Shown: positions 21,930-32,602 of the stretch, in pieces | Position numbering within the stretch: the first letter of the stretch is position 1 | How the letters are laid out: each line of letters starts with the position of its first letter | DNA from: Nemertoderma westbladi | Lineage: Eukaryota; Xenacoelomorpha; Nemertodermatida; Nemertodermatidae | NCBI GenBank assembly: GCA_032718475.1 | Contig: JAUCBJ010005172.1 | Coordinates: 1 to 40,644 of the forward strand | Reading direction: 5' to 3' | DNA length: 40,644 bases | Position numbers and translations under genes: made by a program | The notes under the pieces: model-generated | The model's database searches: none | Told to the model about the DNA's origin: nothing | What the model saw: only the letters and a program-made list of their open reading frames with translations

Positions 21930-22830
21930 CATTTGAAGAACTTATGTAAATCTACATTATCAATGTTATGGATAAACTTAAAAGTGTTTATCATATCAGC
22001 TCGTATACGTCAGTACGTCTATAGATCAATGTTGGGATGCTTCATATGTCAATTCCTGGAGGGAAGGAACAATCTTGGTAGCACGATGCTGCACACGTTC
22101 AAACAGGTCGATGTCTTTCTGCTGGTAGGGGCACAAAACTACTGTAGCATACTCGAGAAGTGGTCTTATAATAGCTCGATACAGGTTGAGGAACATACGA
22201 GGCTCCATGAAGGTAAATGTATGTTTCACAAGATTTAGAACACGCGTTGCTCTGGCTGATATGATAGAACAGTGAGTGGTGAATGAAAGATTAGAACTGA
22301 ACCTTACACCAAGCTCATTTTCTTCATTGACAGATTCTAGAATGGGACCATTGGGACCTTTACACTTAGCCGGGTTGAACTGAAGATGCCAACGATTTGC
22401 CCAATCAGCAAGTGAGTCTAAGTCAGCCTGGAGACAATCAATATCAGCAGAACTGTGGATTGGCCTGTAAATCTTGGTGTCATCAACAAATACCTTACAA
22501 ATGGACGATACGACATCAGGAATTCACAAATATTAGGAACAAAATAGGGACAGTCACCGTCTGACCGTTCCTTGGGGGACACCACTGGAGACCATACGGG
22601 AACTACTTAGTTTAGTACACCATTTACACGTACACATTGGGAATGGGAAGAGATTAGAGAGGAAATTGCAGATCCTTTGTGCCACACTACTTTGGATTCC
22701 ATATGCGTTCAACGTTTGGAGAAGCAGCTTGTGGGATACAGTATCAAAGGCACGACGCAAATCGAGATATGCTACATCGGCTCCGAGAGTGTGGAGGTCG
22801 TCTACCAGTCTACATACGTTCACTTGCCTT
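21930..22830 (-). pseudogene. 5'-truncated CR1/L2-like reverse transcriptase relic
   Basis: Reading on the minus strand from about 22823: VAYLDLRRAFDTVSHKLLLQ (catalytic motif A), then SSGVPQGT (motif B). After a frame break comes CKVFVDDTKIYRPIHSS, where the usual FADD is FVDD, then DSLADWANRWHLQFNPAKCK. The thumb region has LYRAIIRPLLEYATVVLCPY and LFERVQHRATKIVP. Stops and indels, for instance just after VPQGT near 22550, split the frame, so it is dead. The order and motifs are those of CR1/L2/jockey-type LINEs and differ clearly from the RTE-like copy. Confidence 0.8.
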
Positions 22831-23789
22831 ATTTTATTTTTACTTTATTCGGTTATATTTTATATAAGTTTATACTGTATTAATGATTATGATTAGTATT
22901 TTTAATGATTGAACTATGTATATTTTGTTTGTCTATGTCTTTTTAATGTATAATTGTCATCAGTTAGTGTTTTTGTAAACCCTGATGATGTTCTCTCTTG
23001 TTTTTAAATATTTTATTTAATAAAAGGTGAAATATAGGGTATATAGTAGTACTGTAATAATAATAATAAATTTTGTAAAATCAAGGTTTAGGCCTAAGTA
23101 TGAAGTAAGGCAACAAATTGTAGAAAAAACCGCAATATACCAGTATACCGTACCCGTACCCTACTGCCGTAGTCCATAGCTAGGCTAATGAATTACAGTT
23201 AAACAATATATATCAAGTCACCCCAATTTTTCTTTACTTTCAAAAAACGGGAGCTGCACCGCCAGACCGCCAATTCATATGAATTTTTGTAATTTTTTTA
23301 GGAATATTAATAGGCCTATTCAAACTCATCTATTACATTATTAGGTTATCGTTCATACTGTCATATGCGTACCGGTGGTGTTACAGTGGTGGTGTTTTCT
23401 AACCAAAACAATAAACTAATCTCCATTACTTAATTAACGGAAAGGAGCAGGTTACAGTGGTGGGCTTTTCTAACCAAAACAATAAACAATATCGCAATAA
23501 CATAGGGTATTTCATACTTATAGTCTTATTTTTGCAATACGAAAATACCAACGGTACGGATATGAACTATAATAATAATAATAATATTGGCTTATTAAGG
23601 TGCCCCCTTCTAACATCTGTCATGCAGAGGGCACCGTACACACATTAATAATACACATACTATAACTCATTGGGCCTATTATGATCTGCAAAAATAATTT
23701 TTTAACAACATTAACCCATCTTATCTGCCCATAGCTGCATAGTGTCAAAAATTCGATCTACCGGCAGACCATTCTGCTAAGTAGGGCAT
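22831..23789. other. AT-rich intron 1 segment with a ~73-bp tandem duplication
   Basis: TTACAGTGGTGG...TTTTCTAACCAAAACAATAAAC occurs at about 23380-23417 and again at 23453-23490. The rest is AT-rich with no gene. Confidence 0.6.
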
Positions 23790-24435
23790 GTACGCCGAAC
23801 GCGTTCGGCGCACAATTTTTTCCAGAATTTGGAGCAGGCGCAGAAAATTGAGAGCGCAGCGCCGCGCAGCGCGCCGCGCAGAGAAAATTTAGAGTGCGGC
23901 GCGACAGGCGCAGGCGCAGAAAATTGATAGCACGGCTCAGACTTGCACTACAGCACTAAGTCAGTCAGTCAGTACCGGCAGACCGGTAACAGGGTAATGA
24001 CAATACAGATAAGACTGTAAGAAATACTGAAATAATAAGCCTCCTGTACAGTCCTACTGTCCTACTTGCTACTTGGTGTGCTTTAGGCCAGTACAGCAGT
24101 AGGCAGGCAGGTACGTGGTAGGAGATTTCGCGCAGTATTTCTGCTGTGCGCGCCAATGTGTAATGTCAATGCTGTAATGTCAATAGGCCTAACATAATGA
24201 AGCGTCCTACAGTCCTACTTGGTGTGCTTAGGGCTTGCTTAGGCCAGTAGAGTAGGCAGGCGGGTAGGTGGTACGGTACAGTACCGGTACTACAGAGGTA
24301 GGAGAGGTAGGAGATTTCGCGCAGTTTTTCTGCTGCGCACGCGGATTTTGCACTGTTTTCGACTGCGCAGGCGCACATTTTTTTCTGCGCCGCGTCACGT
24401 TCGGCGCACAAAAAAGTCACTTAGCATACGGGCGG
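23790..24435. repeat. GCGC-rich repeat region with duplicated ~110-150 bp module
   Basis: The module TCCTACTTGG...TGTGCTTTAGGCCAGTA...GGTAGGAGATTTCGCGCAGT...TTCTGCTG appears at about 24060-24150 and 24210-24345. The region opens with CGCCGAACGCGTTCGGCGCA and closes with CACGTTCGGCGCACAAAAAA. In between are many GGCGCAG and GCGCCGCGCAG words. It may be a degraded DNA transposon, but I cannot define its ends. It precedes the donor side of exon 1 on the minus strand. Confidence 0.5.
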
Positions 24436-24601
24436 CGGCAGACCGGTAGGCGGTAGCCTATATCAGTCATCAGTATACGGTATATACAGATATACCCACA
24501 CCACACACTGACACCAGACACTGGACTCAGCTAACCTCTGACAGTCTGAATCTACATAAAAACAGCATAGCATAGGATAACCCAGTCAGCCAGTAACTCA
24601 C

Positions 24602-24740
24602 CTGACAATAAATTAACCCTGTCATTTACTTTATTTGTAGTTCTAATACCGCTCATGCCGCTACCGGTATTTCCTATCACCGCCGCTGTCGCTTTCGAAC
24701 CACTTCTAAAAAGTTGGAGTTGGTGTTCGGCGCTTGCCAT
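24602..24740 (-). CDS. Split gene, exon 1 with start codon, unrecognised protein
   Basis: First coding exon of the split gene. ATG at 24740-24738 begins MASAEHQLQLFRSGSKATAA. The exon continues through a Gly/Ser/Thr-rich stretch to NDRVNLLS and ends with one extra base at a strong donor, TTGTCAG/GTGAGTTA. The remaining G pairs with the GT that opens exon 2. The frame upstream of this ATG is open for a few codons, so a longer N-terminus is possible, but no earlier ATG is seen there. The full product would be about 320 residues with helix-forming pieces in exons 1-2 and 4 and Pro-rich linkers elsewhere. No family is recognised. Five exons agreeing in phase is the main evidence for a single gene. 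Confidence 0.65.
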
Positions 24741-24895
24741 TGACAGATTGGGTCTTTCTGTCTTTGGTCTTGTCACTCTGCTGGGCTGTGTGTAGGCCTA
24801 GTGTATTGCTATGTTACCATCTGCCAATTCCATTCCTTCCTATAATAAATGTATCCCAACTATGGCAGTATGGTTACCGTTACCGGTATACAGTC

Positions 24896-25291
24896 AGGAA
24901 CACTGGTCACAATATGTCCAATTTACAGCCAGAATGTGTCCGCGGAAAACGCTCTCAGAGTGAAATTTCTCCATAGAATACAATGCTAAATTTCATTTGA
25001 AAACCGGCAGTGAAATTTTAACATTGGCATTCTAAAAATTATGCCATTAGAATCGCCATAAAATTCTGTATAAATTAATTTGAGAATTAGAATCTCATCG
25101 TTGGGATAACTATCATAATATTAAAAATAAAAATGTGCCCAGCTTCTGCTTTGAGTACTAGGGGAGTTACAGCCAAAATATGTCCGGAAATATAATCGCA
25201 GCCTGTCAGCCTGTGAAGGACAAATAGTGGCTGCACGGACACTTTCTGGCTGTAAATATGTGGACAATTTTTGGCTGTGACCAGTGTTCCT
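24896..25291. mobile_element. 396-bp inverted-repeat element (MITE)
   Basis: The ends read AGGAACACTGGTCACA on both sides. The similarity extends inward as TTTACAGCCAGAATGTGTCC on the left against GGACACTTTCTGGCTGTAAA on the right. No coding capacity. I could not find a target duplication. It lies about 155 bp upstream of the start codon of the split gene, where it could affect the promoter. Confidence 0.75.
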
Positions 25292-26138
25292 AACTGGTAT
25301 AGGCCTATCAGTACTGGCAGACCGGAGTATTGCAGTAGGTCAGTACCGGTAGGTAAGCAGGTAAGGCAGTAAGGTGTAAGGTAGGCCCTATATCACATCA
25401 CATACCGTACCGTACCAGTACACAGTCAGAAAGTAATCAGTAGGCCTTCCATACATCCGTATACTGGTATACTGTATACACATACAGGCTGACAGGTATA
25501 AGCAAACTGAATTGATTTGATGGAGGTAGAATAAAATGTCTGTCCTTATCTGATCTGATCTGATCTGATGGCATCTGATCCTATAACCAATCAGAAGACA
25601 GAGATATAATATTGTATATAAGGTACTGTCTGACTGTCAGTTAGGTAAATAGCCAATAGGGGATCAGGTTGCTAAGTTACATCAGTACGCCTACATAGCA
25701 CCATGGATTGTGACATACTGCAGTACTGTTACAACGGCATACTGCAGTACTGCTGTACTGGTATGCATCAGTCAGTCAGTAGGCATGGTAGGCGGATAGG
25801 CCTACAGCATAAGTGATAGGTTTAGCCTATCTGCCTATACCAGTATACTGCTATAGGCAGATGCCAGATAGGCCTAGCTTATGTCAGTATGTACCGTACC
25901 CTACTGTCAGACTGTTACCGGTACTGGGTACTTACCAGCTTACTATGGTACTTACTGTAGGTAGTTACCGACCAACCGGTACCGGTACCTAACTGCCTGA
26001 CTAAGCTAGATATAATTTTACAGGCCTAGGCCTGTAGTCACAATCAATGAGGATGTTATTGAAATTTCGGAAGTCTCAGAGTCACCATATATTTCGAAGT
26101 ACAGGACATTTTACGATAATACTAAGGATGAAATTATT
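25292..26138. other. Low-complexity CAGTAC / ACCGGTA / AGGCCTA-rich DNA
   Basis: Irregular mixtures of short palindromic words (CAGTACTG, ACCGGT, TAGGCCTA, ATACTGCAGTA) without a fixed period. A TCTGA pentamer run lies at about 25547-25572. Similar DNA recurs at 35690-35820 and 36720-37200. No gene seen. Confidence 0.6.
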
Positions 26139-26765
26139 CTAAAAATTGATCAAAAGTCCATCGTAAAATTTAAAAAAGTTACTAACTCTTTCATATTTCT
26201 CACATAGAGGGCGGAATTCTGTTCGAATAGATGCCAGAACTAGCGTTGTTGGAGCGTTGACATATTTCTTTACCAGGACATGGAATAATTTAGCATCGAC
26301 AGAATCACTGACAGATCGTTCTATTCTATGAGCATCGCGAAAGAAATGTGCTACACACGACAACAGCTTCAAACTGCTGTCTAATTTTCTGAGTCCTAGT
26401 TGTAATGCGCCTGACTCATCCGCAATCCACGGCATCAGTGGTCGAAATGGTGTCTGATTCAGTAGCATTGTCATGTTGTTTATTTCTGATAACAATTTAG
26501 CTATATTATCTGAGTGTTCAGTTAGACCGCGGCCTTTCACCTTAGCAATAGTTACCACACTTCTTAGAACTGGATGGTATGTCGTCACTTTTAGTTCAGT
26601 CCCTTTCTCTCTCAAAGTCTTCTCACACCCATCCAAAAATGGGTTTGCGTCAGAAAGAACGGTATCTGGGTTGCTCATTTGAGAAGCAAAAGTAACTTGG
26701 AGACGACTCGAGGTAATAACCCAATTCTCATCAACGTCCCATATTAACGTCCCATCACCCCACTT
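26139..26765 (-). pseudogene. Transposase-like open frame, family uncertain
   Basis: Open for 208 codons on the minus strand from just after a TGA at 26768-26766. There is no start at the open edge; the first ATG is at 26678. The peptide reads as real protein (KWGDGTLIWDVDENWVITSS at the start). It contains PWIADESGALQLGLRKLD followed by LLSCVAHFFRDAHR, which resembles the Asp block and the C-x-x-H helix of MULE-type transposases. No zinc finger or downstream catalytic Glu region is seen, and the frame ends at LLINF. It is best viewed as a fragment of a transposable element or an exon of an unknown gene. Confidence 0.4.
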
Positions 26766-27692
26766 TCATACCCGCCATCCTTTATTGCATTTTTAATATA
26801 TTGCGCCCGTAATTGCTGGGGTTTGGCATTTTTTTAAAATTACATTTCGAAGCCAATAAAATGAGTCAGGATGTAAATTTTAAATTTTTGACCAATACTT
26901 TTGAAGACACCAAGCTTGTGGGCTTTATTTTATTTATTTTTTTTATATGAAATTTGTATTCTAGGTCCAGATGTAAACAACTTCCCTATTTTATATGAAA
27001 TACAATTTTCTACTTATATTTTTATTCTAGTTTCGGATGTAAACAACTTTCGTAGCTTTAGTTGTTGTTGATACATTAAATATTTATTAAAAACAACACA
27101 ACCTTGCTGCAATATTTTACTAATCTTTCTTGTTAATAGTTATCATTATTAATTGTTATACTTAATTGTATTAATTGTATTAATTATAATTAATATTATT
27201 AAATAATGATGATGACGTATCAATATATTAAATATAAAATATTTGTTTGTTTGGTACTCTAGAGGGAAGGGTTATCACAGTCCTGGCTAACATATGTGGG
27301 GCGAGCCACGAAGTCCAGGTAAGCCTTAGCATAGCAGTACAATTAGTGAGCCGTCCGTCGTCGTTGTCGTCGGAAATGTTTGAACGCTAATAACTGTGTC
27401 GATCATGAATGAAATGGAACCAAACTTGGTGCACATGTAGTCTATCAAAAGTTTAGAGATTCTACACACAGACAGACTTCTATAGTTCCTCTGTCTGCCG
27501 CTAGGGGGCGAATTGACAGAAACGTAGAAGTACTGTAATTGAAAGTATTTAAAATGTGCTCATCCTTGTGGTTTGTTACAGATATTGGCCCTGTACGGAC
27601 CCGTTAAATTAATTTTTTTTTATGTTAACACAATGGTATAAAAAATAAAATTTCAATTATTCTGATCAATTTATATTGCACAAAATATGTTT
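26766..27692. other. No gene; possible dispersed repeat
   Basis: TTGTATTCTAGGTCCAGATG and TTATTCTAGTTTCGGATG, each followed by TAAACAACTT, form an imperfect ~70-bp tandem pair near 26950 and 27025. The block 27330-27540 (GTCCGTCGTCGTTGTCGTCG, then GGAACCAAACTTGGTGCACA) looks like a dispersed repeat, but it has no internal structure by which to classify it. Confidence 0.4.
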
Positions 27693-27812
27693 CAAATATA
27701 TGTACGTGTTTTATCCTGAGTCACTGTTTTGGTTTTATTGGAGTGAGAAAACTCGAAACATACTGTACTAGTTTCGTACTTGTTCATTTAAGTATAAATT
27801 AGAAACGGGCCT
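27693..27812 (+). repeat. Direct repeat, copy 1 (~120 bp)
   Basis: Contains GTTTTATCCTGAGTCACTG, AAAACTCGAAACATACTGTA and TTCATTTAAGTATAAA. Copy 2 lies 1,020 bp downstream with scattered substitutions. It could be a terminal direct repeat of a small LTR-type element or two separate insertions. Confidence 0.7.
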
Positions 27813-28228
27813 AGCGGTGATATGTGAACGTCAAACACGAATGATCACCTCTAAAAGTATCACCATCGCGTAAATAACGTACTAGGTAGGTAGAACACAA
27901 TAAAAAACTTCAAACAGTAAAAAAATACAAATAGCGAAGGCATTTCTTTGTCAATTCAATTATTATTGATTGCAGAATTACAATTCGACATAAGTAATAG
28001 AATGAGGACGAATCTACGTAGACTGTTCAGTATTCAGCACTATAAATATTACATGATAAATAATCAATAAATTTCGATAATAAATCGAAATAACCACACA
28101 TTGCATCCATGTTCTATTACACAAACGGGCCTTCGCGCAGCACGTGACATAAACGTATGTTAAGCGCCGACTTGTTCAATTCTAGTTTCGCACAACCTGG
28201 CAAGCTGCCTTGCCTCACAATATTATTT

Positions 28229-28252
28229 CCCCCCCGGGGGGGGGGGGGGGGG
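28229..28252. repeat. C7G17 homopolymer junction
   Basis: Seven C followed directly by seventeen G, able to fold on itself. It lies between the two direct-repeat copies. Confidence 0.9.
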
Positions 28253-28329
28253 AGATTTATGTTCCAATTCCGTTACTCATATTACAAATGCACAAAAAAA
28301 CATAAATTTTCAACATTCATGACATGATG

Positions 28330-28449
28330 CCAACTTCGTTCCGACTCTGGCGAGTTCATCCAACCTCGTTCCGACCATAGCGGGTTGGTCCAACATCGTT
28401 CCGACTCTGGAGGGTTCGTTTAAATTTGCTCCAAACCTGGCTGGTATCT
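28330..28449. repeat. 30-bp tandem repeat, four copies
   Basis: Four consecutive 30-bp units follow the pattern CCAAC-TCGTTCCGACTCTGG with a G-rich end. The last copy is the most diverged (TTTGCTCCAAACCTGG). It is bracketed by the direct repeats. Confidence 0.75.
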
Positions 28450-28712
28450 CTCTGGGTGGTTCAGCAGTGGGTCTTGCTCCAGGCCCTGAATTAACGGCTG
28501 TCTTGTAAACTTCTCCAGTGGAGACTCAACAGGGCCGCGTCCGCGACTTCGTGTAAATGGGCGGGGTTTCTACTGTAGAAACCTTGCACAACCAGGTCGT
28601 GGCCCACCCAGGTTGTTAAGACTAAGGTGATGGAGGTTCCTAGCGAGTATGGACGAGTCAAAACTAGCTTAAATCATCTTGCATCCTTACACCTTAAGTA
28701 CGCTGATTCCAA

Positions 28713-28830
28713 ATATACTGTATGTGTGTTTTATCCTTAGTCACTGTATTGGTTTTATTAGCGTTATAAAACTCGAAACATACTGTACACGTTTCGTACC
28801 TGTTCATATAAGTATAAACTAATAGGCCTA
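28713..28830 (+). repeat. Direct repeat, copy 2 (~118 bp)
   Basis: Partner of 27693-27812, with GTTTTATCCTTAGTCACTG, AAAACTCGAAACATACTGTA and TTCATATAAGTATAAA in the same order. Just beyond it (28880-28925) TCAGA pentamers followed by TAAGGACAGACGTTTTA mirror, in inverted orientation, the run at 25530-25580. Confidence 0.7.
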
Positions 28831-29466
28831 CCATGTATAAACCACTAACTGCAATAAGGTGAAACAAGTGTCAGATACCGTCAGATCAGATCAGATCAGA
28901 TCAGATAAGGACAGACGTTTTAGCCGTCCTAGATTTGATGATACCGGTACCGTACTGCCGTAGGCCTACAGCCGTAGCATAAATCAGTAAATCACAGTAT
29001 TGCAGTAGAATCAGAGAGTCTACCAGTCAACGGTACGTAACTACTGTACAGCTGTCCGGCAGGCCTACTTATATAAATTTAGGAACCACCCTGTTCCAGC
29101 TGATTTTGATAATTACTGCAAGTCTAGAATATAAACCTTGTCCAACGGAAAATAAAAAATGCTTAATCTGAATATTATTGTACCTAAAAATAAGTGAGAA
29201 TAAAGTTGTTAATACTGCAATACTACTGTACTAAACTACTAAATGTCTATGGTTTACCCTGAAATCTTAATAAAAACTTTAAATCTAAATCAAATATTGT
29301 TCTGCAAGATAAGATAACGGTGTTCTAGTTCATGATTATATATTTAATTATTATCGTGTTGTATTTAATTGTTTTTTTTTTGCTTTTTTTTATTGGTTAT
29401 TGTAATTTTTATTATTATTTATTGAATAATTATTTTACTACTAGGATCGGCATGCTGCATTATATA
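28831..29466. other. AT-rich, no gene
   Basis: Apart from the TCAGA pentamer run noted with the preceding repeat, this is AT-rich DNA with a T-rich stretch around 29370-29440. No coding frame. Confidence 0.6.
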
Positions 29467-29800
29467 TTACATATATATGAAGAATGCTCTGCCGGCTGGT
29501 CGACAAAATTGCGCCGCCACAACTCCCTTATCACCCATGACATTTGCAAGATCATCCGCCTCTTCAAGGCCAGTGTCCTTTAAGATGCGTCTCAAGAAAG
29601 TCATGGGCTGTGCACCATGCTTATTCACTCCATGAGGTTGCCAAAGTACAAGATTATGCACTGGCTGGTCCTCACGGCGAAAGCAATGTCCTGCAAAGCG
29701 GAGGCGGCTTTGTTCTAGTGTCGAGCTTGGGGGAACCAATGAGACACCTCCAATGTTATATAGTGTCTGGTTGGAGATGTGTGCATTGTACTTTTATAAC
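29467..29800 (-). pseudogene. C-terminal fragment of an RTE-like LINE protein
   Basis: Translating the minus strand from about 29798 gives an open frame containing ISNQTLYNIGGVSLVPPSST, SRLRFAGHCFRRE and LVLWQPHG, then LRRILKDTGLEEADDLANVM. These align with the end of the LINE protein at 19650-19930 (LYGTIPPVSTTL, RRLRFSGHCWR, LLWQPTHG), but sequence identity is moderate, so this is a different family. Everything 5' of this domain is missing. Confidence 0.75.
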
Positions 29801-29837
29801 TTTTTGTTGGGCACAGCTTTTGCAAAGTCGGCAACGA

Positions 29838-29908
29838 CGTCCAGGTGGGATCGAACTGGTGACCTCCGTGTGGAAGTCTGACGCTCTAACCATTCAGATA
29901 GCGGCAAT
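29838..29908 (-). repeat. tRNA-derived head of a SINE-like element
   Basis: On the minus strand CTGAATGGTTAGAGCGTCAG resembles a tRNA D-arm and anticodon arm with an A-box-like start. GTTCGATCC is a perfect B box at the usual spacing. The acceptor stem does not pair, so this is not a functional tRNA. It stands 35-40 bp upstream, in the same orientation, of the LINE C-terminal fragment, as in SINEs that borrow a LINE tail. Confidence 0.7.
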
Positions 29909-30821
29909 ACAATACAAGTAGGGCCTATACAATACCGGTAGACCTGGAAATTCCATCTTATACCTTGTATGTCCGCAATTTACCTCCTCATGGCCTCCCA
30001 TCTATCAATACCATCATGCTACCACTGTGCTCAACCCTAAAGTACTTGGCCGTCTTTCAACCACTCACTATACATCATTCACCCATAACACCAATAATAA
30101 ATTATACATTGTACTTGACACAGTGAACCCGCCGTAGCATTCTTGTAGTTATGGGCCCTAATGGTAAAGGGAGTACAGTATATACTGTAGTTTCTTATGA
30201 TATGTTCTGTATATTGGACATGACTTGATTAAATACTGTACAACCGCCACCGCACCCACATCTACTCTACATTGTACAAAGTTAAATAAACGATCAGTTA
30301 GGGAAAACCAAATCGCACCACAAACCGCATGCCACGTCGCCAAGAATAGCGGAGAGACCTTGAGCAACGAGTTGACAAGCTACAGTACCTGGATCACCTG
30401 TTCGGGTATCAGGCCACAGAATCAAATCATAGCGTCGAATGAAACGCACGCATCATGGTAACCTGAGTTACTCAGTCGCGCATCCCAGTCCAGTCTAGAA
30501 TCCGGTAACACGATAGACCTGCGGATATAGTAAATAAAAAGTTTATTATAGTCAATTTCAATCGAATTGGCTTCACTAAACACGATCAAAATTTACCTTC
30601 ATACTTTACTTTACACTTTACCTTACTTCATACTATACACATTTTTCCTACTCTGTGCGAAATTATCATTTGGCTAACCGGTATTCTGCACTAAACATAC
30701 TGTAAAAGGTTGAAATGATAAGGTTCAGAAAAATGTAAGGTAATGTAGGCTAATGTAAGGTAAAACACAGATATTTGTTATTGATTACCGGTAATTTCTA
30801 TTAATTATTTTTATTTATTTG
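29909..30821. other. No gene seen
   Basis: AT-rich with ordinary complexity. Short open frames at 30158-30461 overlap on both strands and resemble nothing I know. Confidence 0.5.
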
Positions 30822-30965
30822 GATCCGGACAATTCCGACCTCGGATAATTACGACCCGGACAATTCCGACCCATGAAAATTTCATTTATATCTTTGAATG
30901 GGTCGGAATTGTCCGGGTCGGAATTGTCATGGTCGCAATAATTGTCCGGGTCGGGATTGTCAAGG
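30822..30965. repeat. Fold-back cluster of GGTCGGAATTGTCCGG words
   Basis: CCGGACAATTCCGACC-type words (two or three copies at 30826-30872) are followed by GGTCGGAATTGTCCGG-type words in inverse orientation (three to four copies at 30900-30960). The two sets can form a long hairpin with about 30 bp of loop. The overlapping minus-strand frame would read as DNSDPDN repeats, which I attribute to the repeat itself. Confidence 0.75.
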
Positions 30966-31798
30966 TCAAAACTTGTCCTAACTTCAGCACACTTTATAAC
31001 TTGAAACCGGGGCTTTTCCCATTCGAAAACGTTCTGGAAGACACCCTTGGGGGATCGAAAATCGTATTGCTTTTGCAAATAAAGTCATTATCCGGTGTAG
31101 AATTTAGTGACTACGAAAACAGGACCAGTTGGGATTTGGGCATCATTCGGATTATTGATGAAACCAATACTACCTACTGTACAGTACCGATACACAAATC
31201 AGTTAAATCATTTACTACTGTATAACGTACTGTATAAGGGCATAATCAGAAATTCGTGACTTCTTTGGGAAAAAATTAACATATTTGAATTGGGATTTTG
31301 CTATTCAGGATTTTAGCATCGATAGAGCCGTATCCATAGTGCATAGAGTGTTCAGGGCATATGTATATGCATAGGTACTGTACTATCCTAGATCCTATCA
31401 CACAGACAGATACTCCACAATAACTTGAGAACTACGATATCTCTCTAAACCGTTTTCAGATTTGAAATCCTCATTAAATTCTACTCACGATGCAATAAAA
31501 ATCAAATTTCTGAAATAACGACCCGGGGGGTAACCATCCCCCCCCCCCCCCCCCCTACTTAAGACCCCCCCTACTTAAGACAACGAGACACTAAGGTAAC
31601 GCACAGTACTGCTTTTGAAGTTCGACTTGTTATTCGTTAGGTAATATTCCGTCTGTGTTCTTAGGTTTGTTTTATTTACCCATAAGAAATCAAACTACAT
31701 AATAATTTAGGATATTTTCTAGGAAATGTGGGATTGTCTCTACCGTGCTTGATAAAAGTGTGTCCATACGATTAAACAAAACTCACTTTGGAACTCGG
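30966..31798. other. No gene; 18-bp poly(dC) tract at 31538-31555
   Basis: Ordinary AT-rich DNA. The C run is followed by two copies of CCCCCCTACTTAAGAC. The open frame 30929-31225 has no recognisable features. Confidence 0.5.
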
Positions 31799-32602
31799 AA
31801 AAATTACTCCCCAAAGATACAAACTACTCCCCAATGATACAAACTACTCCCCAAAGATACAAACTACTCCCCAAAGATACAAACTACTCCCCAAAGATAC
31901 AAACTACTCCCCAAAGATACAAACTACTCCCCAAAGATACAAACTACTCCCCAAAGATACAAACTACTCCCCAAAGATACAACCTACTCCCCAAAGATAC
32001 AAACTACTCCCCAAAGATACAAACTCTCCCCAAAGATACAAACTACTCCCCAAAGATACAAACTACTCCCCAAAGATACAAACTACTCCCCAAAGATACA
32101 AACTACTCCCCAAAGATACAAACTACTCCCCAAAGATACAAACTACTCCCCAAAGATACAAACTACTCCCCAAAGATACAAACTACTCCCCAAAGATACA
32201 AACTACTCCCCAAAGATACAAACTACTCCCCAATGATACAAACTACTCCCCAAAGATACAAACTCTCCCCAAAGATACAAACTACTCCCCAATGATACAA
32301 ACTACTCCCCAAAGATACAAACTACTCCCCAAAGATACAAACTACTCCCCAAAGATACAAACTCTCCCCAAAGATACAAACTACTCCCCAATGATACAAA
32401 CTACTCCCCAAAGATACAAACTACTCCCCAAAGATACAACCTACTCCCCAAAGATACAAACTACTCCCCAAAGATACAAACTCTCCCCAAAGATACAAAC
32501 TACTCCCCAAAGATACAAACTACTCCCCAAAGATACAAACTACTCCCCAAAGATACAAACTACTCCCCAATGATACAAACTACACCCCAAAGATACAAAC
32601 TG
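31799..32602. repeat. 20-bp minisatellite (ACTCCCCAAAGATACAAACT)
   Basis: About 40 tandem copies. Variants are AATGATAC for AAAGATAC, AACCTAC for AAACTAC, and 19-bp units reading AAACTCTCC. The same short-unit/variant group recurs several times in the same order between 32010 and 32500, which suggests duplication of blocks. The 261-codon open frame is a repeat artefact, broken and restored by the 19-bp units. Confidence 0.95.

Noticed and set aside
29838-29908. Functional tRNA gene
   Set aside because: The D-arm and B box are good but the acceptor stem does not pair and a LINE tail follows, so it is a SINE-type relic.
31788-32573. 261-codon PQRYKLLPKDTNYS repeat protein
   Set aside because: A 20-bp unit cycles through all frames, and 19-bp units shift it further. 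There is no conserved reading register.
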